From the NCBI GenBank assembly GCA_024280885.1, contig JAJRPF010000022.1, positions 1 through 64,000 on the forward strand: 64,000 nt of DNA, read 5' to 3'. Below are positions 8,551 through 17,390 of the stretch, in pieces. Origin of the DNA: Planctomycetota bacterium. GTDB lineage: Bacteria > Planctomycetota > JAJSAM01 > JAJVHW01. Every line of letters begins with the position of its first letter. The first letter of the stretch is position 1. The notes beneath the pieces were generated by a model. The model was given only the letters and a program-made list of their open reading frames with translations, made no database searches and was not told where the DNA came from. Both the position numbers and the translations under genes were made by a program.

Positions 8551-9699
8551 TCATCGCGCCGGGTCCCACACAACGATTGCCGGAGCGTCCAGCACGTCCG
8601 GAGCGACGGCGGGTAGCCGCCCACCCGATACTTCGGCGAGGACGTCGACGAGCACCTCCACCGACCACCGGGTCCACTTCACGACCTCGTCGCCGCGCAC
8701 GAACCCGAACGCATCGATCCAGTAGCCGCGTTCCCCCATCCACTCGGGCGGTAGGTCGGCGATGCGCGCCGCCACGAACTCGTGGCCCATCCGGTAGCGT
8801 TTCTCGTCCAGCCCCATCGTGGACAGCAGACGCTCCGCCGCGGCGACGGCGACCGACTCGGTGTCGACCGCCATCGAGACCTCGGCGACCGAGTCCCAGA
8901 CGACCGTCGCCGAGAACGGATCGAGCTGCACGCGATCCCGCGCCACGTCGGCGTGCAATCCGCGCTTCTGCCGTTCGGTCAGCAGCTCTTCGAAGTCCGC
9001 GAAGTACTGCACGCGGCGCTCGTAGCCAGCGATGGCCCGGAGCAGGCGCCAGTCGGTGTCGAGTTCCCGGGCGACGGCGGCGGCCTCGGCGGTGTTGGCA
9101 GCGTTCGCGCGCTCGCCCAGGCCGGCGAGTTGCTCGGTAGAGAGCCCCATGCCACGAGCGTGAAGTGTGGCCGCGATCGCATTGGCAGCGAAGGCCGGAT
9201 GACTGAGGACATCCGTCGGAAAGACGCTCGGCAGGACCTGGTCGAGTGGCGCGGCGACATCGTCGATCTTCCGGCGCATCTGCGCCACCTGGCGAGCGAC
9301 GTCATCCGCGACGAATTCGTCGTGTGACGCCTGGTTGGCGACTTCCGCGAGCAAGGGCACTAACGCCCCGAGCTGCGCCCCCATCGCGTCCCAATCGACT
9401 GCGACCAGAGCCTCGGGAGCGCCGGGGATCGGCACCCAGAGCGCGCCGTCGGCGGGGGCCGCTGCAGGCCGCGGCTCGGGCTTCCGGGCGCCGCTCTTGG
9501 ACGTTTCCGCGGTGCCGCCGCCCTGCGGGTCGCCCCCCTCGCCGGGGGGAGTATCCGGGTCGCCCGCGGCGACGGGCAACGCAGAGTCGGTCGCCTCGGT
9601 CCCCGCAGGCTCGTCGCGCACGACCACCCATCCGAGACCGGCAGCAACGCACACGACGGCGGCGATGCCGACAACAGCGATCACGGTCTTCGACCTCAT
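8551..9699 (-). CDS. membrane-anchored periplasmic protein, unknown
   Basis: 382 residues. After MRSKT comes one hydrophobic segment (VIAVVGIAAVVCVAAGLGWVVV), then a disordered Pro/Gly/Glu-rich linker to about residue 85 and a mainly helical, Ala- and Glu-rich domain. The stretch FEELLTERQKRGLHADV recalls the LTxxQ pattern of Spy/CpxP-type periplasmic proteins, but this is a weak resemblance. No catalytic motif is visible. It is followed, after a 127-base gap, by the pseudokinase gene on the same strand, so it may share a transcript with it; whether the two act together is inference. Confidence 0.75.
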   Translation of the reverse strand: MRSKTVIAVVGIAAVVCVAAGLGWVVVRDEPAGTEATDSALPVAAGDPDTPPGEGGDPQGGGTAETSKSGARKPEPRPAAAPADGALWVPIPGAPEALVAVDWDAMGAQLGALVPLLAEVANQASHDEFVADDVARQVAQMRRKIDDVAAPLDQVLPSVFPTDVLSHPAFAANAIAATLHARGMGLSTEQLAGLGERANAANTAEAAAVARELDTDWRLLRAIAGYERRVQYFADFEELLTERQKRGLHADVARDRVQLDPFSATVVWDSVAEVSMAVDTESVAVAAAERLLSTMGLDEKRYRMGHEFVAARIADLPPEWMGERGYWIDAFGFVRGDEVVKWTRWSVEVLVDVLAEVSGGRLPAVAPDVLDAPAIVVWDPAR

Positions 9700-9769
9700 C
9701 TGGCTCTCATCTCTGGATCAGCTTCCTCTCCGCGCTTGCAGCCCACGTACGCACATCGGCCAGCACCGA

Positions 9770-10879
9770 TCATCCTGTGAATACTCCCGGCGGCGCCAGC
9801 ATATGACCGCCTGCCGCGCTTCTGTCCTGCGTGGCAGCCACCGTCTCGGCCGAGAGCTGTCCGCAGCCCATCCCCTCGCGCTTCCCAGCGCTGTAGCGCA
9901 CCTTCACGGGACACTTGAGACGCCGCAGCCGGGTCGTGAACTCCTTCACCTCGGCCCACGTCGGGGAGCGGAACGCGCCACCGGCCTCATTCCATGGGAT
10001 CACGTTGAGGATGTAGCGCAGGCCGCGGAGCTCACGTTGCAAAGCATCGACATGCGCGTCGTCCATGTTCACCCCGGGCAGGGTGACGTACTGAAGCGTC
10101 ACCCATTTGCGCCCGCTGCGCGCCTGGAACGCACGCATCACCTCGATGAGCTCCGGCAGTGGATGCAGGCGCGCGATGGGCATGATGCGCTCGCGGACCT
10201 CCTGGATGGCCGAGTGCAGCGAGAGGTGCAATCGCCAGGGGCGGCTCTCGTCGGTGAAACGCCGGATCGCAGGTGTCAGCCCGCTCGTCGAGACGGTCAG
10301 CCGCTTGCGCGAGATCGGCGCCGCGTCGGTGCAGTTGAGGTTCTCGCAGGCGATCATGACGGCGTCGTAGTTGTGGAGCGGCTCGCCCATCCCCATGAAG
10401 ACGACGTCGGTCACGCGCTCCCGCGTCACGGCCTCGATCCGCACGCGCGCCTCGGTGATCTCGCCCGGGGTCATCTGCCGCAGGAGCCCGAGCGCGCCCG
10501 TCGCGCAGAACGTGCAGCCCATCGCGCAGCCAGCCTGGGACGAGAGGCAGAGCGTGCGATTGCTGCGGTTGCGAATGAAGACGGCCTCGATCACCTCGCC
10601 GGTCGCAAGCCGAAACGCGAATTTGCGCGTTCCGTCGGCAGCCTCGCGCACGCTCTCAGGCGCCAGTTGCGCGCCAAAACGAAAGTGCGCGCGCAGCATC
10701 GTCTGACGCAGCCGCCCGAGACCGAGTTCGTCCCAATCGAGCGCTCCGGTCCCGTGGATCCTCCAGGTGAGCTGCCGCGCGAGCGGGCCCGGCATGGCGA
10801 TTCCCGCGGCGCGCAGCCGGTCGGGTAGCGCGCTCACGGGGAGATCACGGAGATGCGGGCGGTCCACGAACGTCACCAT
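9770..10879 (-). CDS. rlmN: 23S rRNA (adenine-2503-C2)-methyltransferase RlmN (radical SAM)
   Basis: 369 residues, normal for the family. The enzyme uses two SAM molecules to methylate C2 of A2503 in 23S rRNA and A37 of some tRNAs. The radical SAM cluster motif CAMGCTFC is present (Cys118, Cys122, Cys125), followed by VVFMGMGEPLHNYDAV (the GxGEP SAM-binding motif), SRKRLTVSTSGLTP, LHLSLHSA and, near the C-terminus, GMGCGQL carrying the second conserved cysteine that forms the methylated-cysteine intermediate. All catalytic features are intact. The start ATG 10879 is preceded only by a weak GACCGGG. It stands alone between two intergenic gaps; the 350-base gap before the TonB receptor gene holds repeat copy B. 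RlmN rather than Cfr is chosen from overall likeness; the distinction is not certain from sequence alone. Confidence 0.92.
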   Translation of the reverse strand: MVTFVDRPHLRDLPVSALPDRLRAAGIAMPGPLARQLTWRIHGTGALDWDELGLGRLRQTMLRAHFRFGAQLAPESVREAADGTRKFAFRLATGEVIEAVFIRNRSNRTLCLSSQAGCAMGCTFCATGALGLLRQMTPGEITEARVRIEAVTRERVTDVVFMGMGEPLHNYDAVMIACENLNCTDAAPISRKRLTVSTSGLTPAIRRFTDESRPWRLHLSLHSAIQEVRERIMPIARLHPLPELIEVMRAFQARSGRKWVTLQYVTLPGVNMDDAHVDALQRELRGLRYILNVIPWNEAGGAFRSPTWAEVKEFTTRLRRLKCPVKVRYSAGKREGMGCGQLSAETVAATQDRSAAGGHMLAPPGVFTG

Positions 10880-10967
10880 ACCCGGTCAAGCGCCCCCCTC
10901 TTTGGTCGGGTTGACCGTTCCGAGGCTCCAGGGCACGCATGGGGCGTCAGTGGCGGACCGACGACGA

Positions 10968-11059
10968 GGATCGTACCCGGGCATCGGCGGCCGAACTGGC
11001 TCGGACAAGCGACGTCGTTGCTCCGCCGCTGACCGGGGACGGCGGGGCGTCTTCGCGAG
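10968..11059. repeat. intergenic structured repeat, copy B
   Basis: Second copy of the 92-base element found at 3239-3330, about 86 % identical by eye without gaps. The inverted repeat is kept: CCGCTG pairs with CGGCGG through one G-U pair where copy A has a G-C pair, so the fold rather than the letters is preserved. It lies about 170 bases beyond the stop of the TonB receptor gene. The rest of the gap 10880-11229 shows nothing I can name. Confidence 0.75.
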
Positions 11060-11229
11060 TTCCCCGGAGTTCAGGCGTCGCCCCGCGGTCCCCGCCGAGC
11101 GGCGGACCGAGGGCATCGCCGTCGCCGAGCCAGCCGAGACCGCCCTCGCCGGGTACCATCCAGATGAGGGCTCCGACCTTGCCGGATGGGATCTCCGAGA
11201 CCGTCGCGTTGAGTGCGTTAGCGAACCGC

Positions 11230-13467
11230 TCAGAAGCGGACGTCGAGAGCGATCACGAGGTTGCGGCCCGGCTCGTTGATCCCCGAACCGTGGATGCGGT
11301 AGTTGGTGTTGGTGACGTTGTCGAGCGCGATGATCAGCGTCGCGTCCTCCCACAGGGCGATGCGCCCGCCGATTGAGAGCACCGTGTAGCCGGGTGTGCC
11401 GCCGTCGGGGATGCGCTGGGTGTCAGTCCTGTCCTTGAGCGAGAGATCATTCTGCTTCTCCGCGCGACGCACCGAGGCCCACGCGGTCCATGGCGCCGCC
11501 TGCGGCCGATACGAGAGTGTCGCCGAGGTGGTGAGCGGCATCATCCGCGAGAGAGGCTCCGAGACGACGCCGCGCTTCGGGTCGATCTGGTCGATCTCGC
11601 CGTCCATCCACGAGAACGAGCCGTCGATCGTCCACTCCGGTGTCGGACGCAGGCGGCCCTGTACCTCGATGCCGTGGACCCAACCGTCGCCGATGTTGTC
11701 CTTGCGGATTTCGGGCGTGCCGCCAATGCTGCGCCCCGTCGGCGAGGGCACGATCGCGCCGTTGATGTCGGTGTACCAGTAGCTGGTCTGGACGCTCCAG
11801 ACATCGCCTTGGCCCTTCATGCCGGCCTCGTACGTCGTGTACTCCTCGGAGTCGAGACCGGGAGACGGGGTCTCGACGCCACTCGTATCGTCGAGACGGG
11901 TGAGGTCCGAGAGGTTCGGGGCGCGGAAGGCCTGGGAGACGCCGCCGAACGCATTCCACTGCGGGGCGACGGGGTAGACGGCGCGCAGGCTGCCGACGAC
12001 GTCGGACCAGGAGTCCGAGAGCCGCATGACGTTGCCAGGCGTATTCGGGTCACCGCCTGAGACGGCCGGATTGTCGACCTTGCCCGCGCGCAGTTTCGCG
12101 TACGTCCAGCGCCCACCGGCAGTGATCACGGCGTCGCCCCAGGCGATCTCGTCCTGCGCGTACACGCCGACCAGGTCGTAGCGCGAGTCGTCGGCCACAG
12201 CCCCCTGGACGCGCTTCAGGACGAGCGAGCCGTCGACGTAGTCCTTCCGATACGAGTCCACGTCGTCGCGCCACCACTCGACGCCGTACGTCCATTCGCC
12301 CCAAGAGGTGCTCTTGTCGAATTGCGCCTGCAGCCCGAACGTCGCCACATCCACGCCCTGCTTGTCCGTGCGCGACGTGTCGCGATCGCGCGTGCGGGTC
12401 TCGCTCTGCTCCTGAAACGAGGCGGTGATCTCGGCCGAGTCGGCGAAGAACGCGTCGGTGAAGAGCGACGAACGCGCGTACATCAGGTCGCGTGTCTGGT
12501 CGAGGTCGCGCCGCAACTCGGTCCCCACCTCGGTGCCGCGGAAGGGCACGGCCTTGACGGTCTTGTGGGTGCGCGGGACGTTGTTCTGATCGACGTGCTG
12601 CACCGCGAACGTCCAGTTGACGTCGGCGTTCTGGCGCCAGTCAAGGCGGATGTCGCCGTCGGTATCGCGATACGCCGAGTTCGGCTGCTTGCCCGTTCCG
12701 TTGCCCGCGCGCAGGTCGCCGTACGAACGGTACGTGGCCCCCGCGAGGATCGAGACGTCGCCCTGGCGCGCCTCGGCCTCGCCACGCACGGTCCACGAAC
12801 GCTCCGCGTCGGACCAACGCACGAACGTCCGCGCGCCGACGCCGTCCTCGTCACCAAAGCGCGTGCTACGTCGTCCAACAGCGTTCGCCACGCCACCGAC
12901 AGCATCGGAGCCGTAGAGTACGGAGCCCGGCCCACGGACGATCTCGATGCGCTCGACCGTGAACGGATCGATCGTCGCCCAGTACTGGTTGGGCCCCGAC
13001 CGGAACGTCGAGTTGTTGAGGCGGATGCCGTCCACCAACATCACGGTCCGGTAGCCGGTGAAGCCGCGGATGTAGGGCGACGCCTGGCCGTAGCCGGTCT
13101 TCTGCACCATTACCGAGGGCAGATCGAGCAGCGCGTCGGTAACGGTACGGCGCAGGCGCGTCTCGATGCCCATCCCGCCATCGCGGCCGATCGTGCTGAC
13201 CGACGCCGGCACGTCGAAGCTGCGCGACTCGCGGCGGGTGGCGGTGACGACGATCTCGACAGCGTCGGTGAGCGCCGAGTCCGCGGCCGTCGCATCATCG
13301 GCGGCGGCGGGGTCGTCGGCTAGCGCGGCGTCCTGCGCGTACGCGGGCGTGAAGCAAGCAAGGGTGAGAGCGAGCGATGCGATCCGCACGGCTCGGGCGC
13401 GCCTCGGCATCCAGACCGGAGTCTTGGGCCGGATCGGTGGAATGGGCGCTGTGTTCGGTGTGGTCAT
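11230..13467 (-). CDS. TonB-dependent outer-membrane receptor
   Basis: 745 residues. A signal peptide ends near PAYAQ (about residue 45). The plug domain follows: VEIVVTATRRES (the TonB-box-like start of this class), SPYIRGFTGYRTVMLVDGIR, and VERIEIVRGPGSVLYGSDAVGG, all typical of siderophore, haem or cobalamin receptors. The rest is a beta-barrel with alternating aromatic strands and the terminal aromatic residue (ALDVRF) recognised by the BAM machinery. The ATG at 13467 has an AGGGGG ribosome site at a good distance; an internal Met at residue 20 is the alternative. Ligand is unknown: no riboswitch or Fur box is recognisable in the short upstream gap, and no TonB/ExbB genes or other transport genes are next to it. 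The protein shows that the organism has an outer membrane. Confidence 0.92.
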   Translation of the reverse strand: MTTPNTAPIPPIRPKTPVWMPRRARAVRIASLALTLACFTPAYAQDAALADDPAAADDATAADSALTDAVEIVVTATRRESRSFDVPASVSTIGRDGGMGIETRLRRTVTDALLDLPSVMVQKTGYGQASPYIRGFTGYRTVMLVDGIRLNNSTFRSGPNQYWATIDPFTVERIEIVRGPGSVLYGSDAVGGVANAVGRRSTRFGDEDGVGARTFVRWSDAERSWTVRGEAEARQGDVSILAGATYRSYGDLRAGNGTGKQPNSAYRDTDGDIRLDWRQNADVNWTFAVQHVDQNNVPRTHKTVKAVPFRGTEVGTELRRDLDQTRDLMYARSSLFTDAFFADSAEITASFQEQSETRTRDRDTSRTDKQGVDVATFGLQAQFDKSTSWGEWTYGVEWWRDDVDSYRKDYVDGSLVLKRVQGAVADDSRYDLVGVYAQDEIAWGDAVITAGGRWTYAKLRAGKVDNPAVSGGDPNTPGNVMRLSDSWSDVVGSLRAVYPVAPQWNAFGGVSQAFRAPNLSDLTRLDDTSGVETPSPGLDSEEYTTYEAGMKGQGDVWSVQTSYWYTDINGAIVPSPTGRSIGGTPEIRKDNIGDGWVHGIEVQGRLRPTPEWTIDGSFSWMDGEIDQIDPKRGVVSEPLSRMMPLTTSATLSYRPQAAPWTAWASVRRAEKQNDLSLKDRTDTQRIPDGGTPGYTVLSIGGRIALWEDATLIIALDNVTNTNYRIHGSGINEPGRNLVIALDVRF

Positions 13468-13574
13468 GCGTGTCCCCCTGCATGGTCAAGCGCGTACGCG
13501 TAGGTTGGTGATCGGTGGGTGAGTCCGACGTTCAACGGAGGAGGGCCGAGATGGTTCGGAAGAAAGGCCACGCG

Positions 13575-16500
13575 CTACTCGAAGAGCGCCTCGAACACGT
13601 CGAGGCCTCGCAACGACGCCAGGTCGGCGTCGCTGACGCGGGCATGTTCGAGGTGCGCGCGCAACGCGTCGGTGTCCATGTTCTCACGACGCAGCGCGAG
13701 GTCGGCGGCCAGCCAGGCAATCGCGCGGTCCGGATCACCGGCAAGCGCGGCGGAGCACGTCGCGTTGTAGAGGTTCCCGCGAACCAGATCGCGACGGAGC
13801 GCATCTTCGACGAATGCGGACCCGAAGTGATCGGTCGACTTCGCGTACTCGCGATCGGCGTAGAGTTTGTACGCGAGAGCCAGGTGATCGCGCGGCGTCT
13901 CGGCTCCGGCCGCCGCGACCGCGACCGCGTACGCCGTCTCCCAGAAGTGGTGCTCACCGGCATAGCCAGCCATGCCGCCATGTTCGTTCTCGGCCTCGCG
14001 TAGCGTGACGAGCGCTTCGGCCGTGGAGCCGAGCTTCTGCTGGGCGATACCAAGGTTGTAGAGCGCGACTGTGAAGCTCCGCCGGCGAGCGGGCGTCGGA
14101 TCACGGGACACAAATCGGCGATGCGTCACCAGCGCCTCCGCGAAGTAGCGCGCCGCGTCATCGCCCGCGTCGGCGTCGCGTGACGTCGCCCCCAGTCGGC
14201 CGAGCACCCAGGCGAGATCGTCCTGCCAATCGACGTTCTCCGGATCGCGCTGTGCAAGGCGCCGCCGGATCTGTAGCGCTTCCGCGTAGTCAGCGATGGC
14301 CGTCCGCGAGTCTCCGGATGCCACCTCGACGTCTCCGAGTTGAACGAGCAGTATCCCGACACTCCGCTGCCACTCTCCGTTCCGCGGATCGCCGCCGACG
14401 AGCCCTCGAACCACCTGCAGCGCGCCGGTGAGCGTCTCGCGCGCGGCCAGCAGATCCGGGATCGACTGTTCGAGGGCACCGATGCGCGAGAGCGCCGTGT
14501 ACAGGTCTCCTTTCCACTCGGTATTGTCGGGCCCGGACTCGGCAAGATCGTGCGCGACGGCGAGCGCCTCGTCGAACGCAGCGCGCGCGACATCGACGTT
14601 CCCGGCCGCCTGCTCGTGCTCGCCGACCGCGATCAGCGCGGTGCCGACGTCGTGCCGGGCACGCGTGTTCGTGCGGTCGCGACTCGCAATGGCCCGTGCG
14701 ATATCGAGCGCCTCGCGATAGCCCTGGCGCGCCGCATCGGTTTCCCCGCGCGCACCCTGCACGGCCGCGACGCGCCGGAGCGTGAGCCCCAAACTGCGCT
14801 GCCACCATGCGTTCGTCGGGTCGTGCGCGACCAGGCGCCGGTAGATGGAAAGCGCCTCTTCGTACGACGCGAGCGCCGCGGCGGTGTCGCCCACGACGCC
14901 ACGACAGTGGCCGATCCGAAACACACACGATGCGATATCCGCCTGCCGCTCCAGGTTGGCTGGATCGAGTTCCACGAGTCGGCGGCGGATCACGAGACAC
15001 CTGCGGAACTCGGCCTCGGCTGTGTCGAGATCCGCCGTCTGCAAGGCGAGTTCGCCCATCTTCTCGATCCTCCGCGAGAGTTCCTCGTGGAGGTCGAGAT
15101 CGCCCGGAGAGAGCGTCGCCAAATCGCGCAGCGTGTCGAGCGATTCCTGATATGCCGCCACGGCCTCGGCACGCTCGCCCTGACGCATGAGCACGTCCCC
15201 CACGCGCCCGAGACTGCGCGCCAGGGGTTCGCGCAATCCAAGCGCGCGTCGAATGGCGACCGACTGGAGATAGCTCGCGAGAGCGGCATCCAACTGCGCG
15301 GTCTCCTGCTGGATATCCCCGGCGACGTTGAGTGTGACCGACAACTCGTTGCGCAACTCCGCGTTCTCTCGATCGCGTTCGAGAAGCTGGACGAGAATTG
15401 ACTGGGACTCGCCGATGCTCGCGAGTGCCCGCTTCATATCACCCGCCTCAAACAGCACCTCGCCGATCTGGCGCAGCACGAACGCGCGATCGCGCATCAC
15501 ATCGGAGGTGACGGTCTCGGTCGGCAGACTCTCGTAGTAGTCGAGCGACTTTCGCGCGACGGTGTCGAGCAGATCCAGCCGCCCCATCGGCTTCAAGCCC
15601 TCGTGCAGGTCGTGCAGCATGAACGTCGCCATGTCCTCGGCTCGCGCGCGCTCGTCCTCAGCGAGATTGCGCTGCGTCTCTGCGGCCGCGCGCTGCTCGG
15701 CTTCGTTCGCACGTGCCGTCTCGGCCTCGCGGCGCTTCCCATCGAGCAGCAACGCCACGACAACGGTCGCCGCCGTCGCCGTCACCAATGCGGCGACGCC
15801 GACGCGCCGCAACAGTTGGCGGCGCGTCGCTCGCTCGTGCTGCTCCATCGCATCGGAGCGGCGCCCCCTTGCACGCTCGCGCAACGTGCGTGCCCGCTCG
15901 TCGTCGGGTCGCAGGTCGAGAATGCGCGCGCCCACCGCGATGGCGCGATCTAGTTGCCGCAGTAGCACGTCGCCTTCCATCCCGATCGCCGCAGCGAGCG
16001 TCGCCTCGGCTTCGGTGAGCAGCGCCTCGATCTCGCGCTCGACTGCGCTCTCGTATTGCCACGTGCGGAGATCGGCGGCGAGATCGCTGACCGACTGGTA
16101 GCGCCCGTCCCGATCGACGGCCATCGCGCGCATGCAAATGCGCGCAAGTCCGTCGGGGACATCGCTGATCGAAGTCACACCCTTCGCGAGCTTCGCGACA
16201 TACTCGGGGAACGTCTTGAACTCGAACGGGAACGCGCCCTTCAGGATCAGGTAGAGGATCGTGCCGAGGCTGTAGACATCGGAGCGCTCGTCGACGCGAT
16301 CGGTCTCTCCGAACGCAGCCTCGGGCGCCATATAACCGGGCGTCCCCAGTGCACTCGTGACTGTCTTGAGGTCCGTCTCGACGCGCATCTCTTCGAGGCG
16401 CGATTGCCAGCGGCTGCCAGCGAGATCGGGACGCGCGTGCATCTTCGCGAGCCCCCAGTCGAGAACCACCACCTCGCCGAACTGCCCCATCGCGATATTC

Positions 16501-17252
16501 GCGGGCTTGATGTCGCGGTGAATGACCCCACGCGAGTGGGCATACCCGATCGCATCACAGACCTTGAGGAAGGGCTCGAGCAGCGCCAGACGATCATCGA
16601 TCGAGCGCGCCTCGGTGATCGCGTCGTCGAGCGTGCGCTCACCGCGGATCAGACGCATCGTGTAGAAGGGCACACCGGATGGTGTCGCGCCGAGTTCGTA
16701 GACGGGAACGATACCGGGATGTTCGAGGCCACCAGTTACCACAGCTTCCTGCATGAAGCGCGCCACCATGTCGCTCGATACAGGACCCGACTTCTCGGCC
16801 AGCGGATCCGTCGTGCCCGCGCGGATCATCTTGAACGCAACGCGGCGGTTCAATTCGCTGTCGAGCGCCAGGTAGACGACGCCCATCCCGCCCTCGGCGA
16901 GCGGCATGAACCCGAGATAGCGGGAACGGTCCATGGGGCGCAGCGACGAGCGCACGGTCGCACCGGCATCGGCAAGTGCGTGCGTCGCCTCGGGCGCAAG
17001 ACTCGCATGCAGATCGCGCATGACACCGCGCTGCGCGACAGCGGTCCGCGCGTCGCCTTCGACCTCTTCAAGAAGGCGTGCGACCTCGGACTCGACGCGC
17101 GAGCGATCCGGGGCGGAGACGTCACGCAGCACGCCTTCCTCGCCGGTCTCCCAATAATGCGCGAGCGCGTCCGCCGCCTGGGTGGCGGACACGATACCAA
17201 GCTCGACCGCAACGTCCGCGGCGAGCACTTCGCGAAACACTCCCGATTGCAT
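13575..17252 (-). CDS. membrane-spanning Ser/Thr protein kinase with C-terminal TPR array
   Basis: 1225 residues starting at the ATG at 17252; the longer in-frame extension to 17348 runs through a large hairpin and looks non-coding. A short N-terminal region (about 1-105) precedes an intact kinase domain: glycine loop AEGGMGVVYLA, VAFK lysine (Lys141), HRDIKPANI (245-253), DWG in place of DFG (265-267), and GTPGYMAPEA. DWG is common in planctomycete kinases and keeps the metal-binding Asp, so activity is expected. A hydrophobic segment near residue 500 (VGVAALVTATAATVVVALLL) is followed by a charged coiled coil and then many TPR-type repeats (GELAL.., ALAHDLAE.., TALSRIGALEQ). The kinase would face the cytoplasm and the TPRs the other side. 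It follows dus on the same strand, separated by a strong hairpin, so it is probably transcribed on its own. The TPR ligand is unknown. Confidence 0.9.
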   Translation of the reverse strand: MQSGVFREVLAADVAVELGIVSATQAADALAHYWETGEEGVLRDVSAPDRSRVESEVARLLEEVEGDARTAVAQRGVMRDLHASLAPEATHALADAGATVRSSLRPMDRSRYLGFMPLAEGGMGVVYLALDSELNRRVAFKMIRAGTTDPLAEKSGPVSSDMVARFMQEAVVTGGLEHPGIVPVYELGATPSGVPFYTMRLIRGERTLDDAITEARSIDDRLALLEPFLKVCDAIGYAHSRGVIHRDIKPANIAMGQFGEVVVLDWGLAKMHARPDLAGSRWQSRLEEMRVETDLKTVTSALGTPGYMAPEAAFGETDRVDERSDVYSLGTILYLILKGAFPFEFKTFPEYVAKLAKGVTSISDVPDGLARICMRAMAVDRDGRYQSVSDLAADLRTWQYESAVEREIEALLTEAEATLAAAIGMEGDVLLRQLDRAIAVGARILDLRPDDERARTLRERARGRRSDAMEQHERATRRQLLRRVGVAALVTATAATVVVALLLDGKRREAETARANEAEQRAAAETQRNLAEDERARAEDMATFMLHDLHEGLKPMGRLDLLDTVARKSLDYYESLPTETVTSDVMRDRAFVLRQIGEVLFEAGDMKRALASIGESQSILVQLLERDRENAELRNELSVTLNVAGDIQQETAQLDAALASYLQSVAIRRALGLREPLARSLGRVGDVLMRQGERAEAVAAYQESLDTLRDLATLSPGDLDLHEELSRRIEKMGELALQTADLDTAEAEFRRCLVIRRRLVELDPANLERQADIASCVFRIGHCRGVVGDTAAALASYEEALSIYRRLVAHDPTNAWWQRSLGLTLRRVAAVQGARGETDAARQGYREALDIARAIASRDRTNTRARHDVGTALIAVGEHEQAAGNVDVARAAFDEALAVAHDLAESGPDNTEWKGDLYTALSRIGALEQSIPDLLAARETLTGALQVVRGLVGGDPRNGEWQRSVGILLVQLGDVEVASGDSRTAIADYAEALQIRRRLAQRDPENVDWQDDLAWVLGRLGATSRDADAGDDAARYFAEALVTHRRFVSRDPTPARRRSFTVALYNLGIAQQKLGSTAEALVTLREAENEHGGMAGYAGEHHFWETAYAVAVAAAGAETPRDHLALAYKLYADREYAKSTDHFGSAFVEDALRRDLVRGNLYNATCSAALAGDPDRAIAWLAADLALRRENMDTDALRAHLEHARVSDADLASLRGLDVFEALFE

Positions 17253-17290
17253 TGGACGCCATCGTAGCGCGTGTGAGGGCCGAACGATAC

Positions 17291-17380
17291 GGAGCCAGGA
17301 CAACTTCGGCGGAGTTCGGGGCAGAGCCGTCGCGCTTGCGCTGCCCAACCTCCGAACTCTGCCGAAGTTGCCCTGGCTCC
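17291..17380. repeat. large inverted repeat (hairpin, 30-base arms)
   Basis: Arm one (17291-17320) and the reverse complement of arm two (17351-17380) agree at 28 of 30 positions, around a 30-base centre that itself begins GCAG and ends CTGC. The hairpin begins 10 bases beyond the stop of the dus gene (read on the minus strand) and ends about 40 bases before the start of the kinase gene. It is a candidate terminator or RNA element, though it lacks a T-run. Confidence 0.85.
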
Positions 17381-17390
17381 CTATCTCCCC

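Noticed and set aside
6129..9140. 1003-codon plus-strand frame
   Set aside because: Antisense to the pseudokinase-ATPase-TPR gene and the next gene; repetitive Arg/Ala/Glu composition without motifs. Long antisense frames are normal in GC-rich DNA.
13468..13574. cobalamin or other riboswitch before the TonB receptor gene
   Set aside because: The gap is about 100 bases, too short for a cobalamin riboswitch, and shows none of its conserved parts.
14340..15401. 353-codon plus-strand frame in the kinase-TPR gene
   Set aside because: Antisense to a gene with intact kinase motifs; no recognisable domain.
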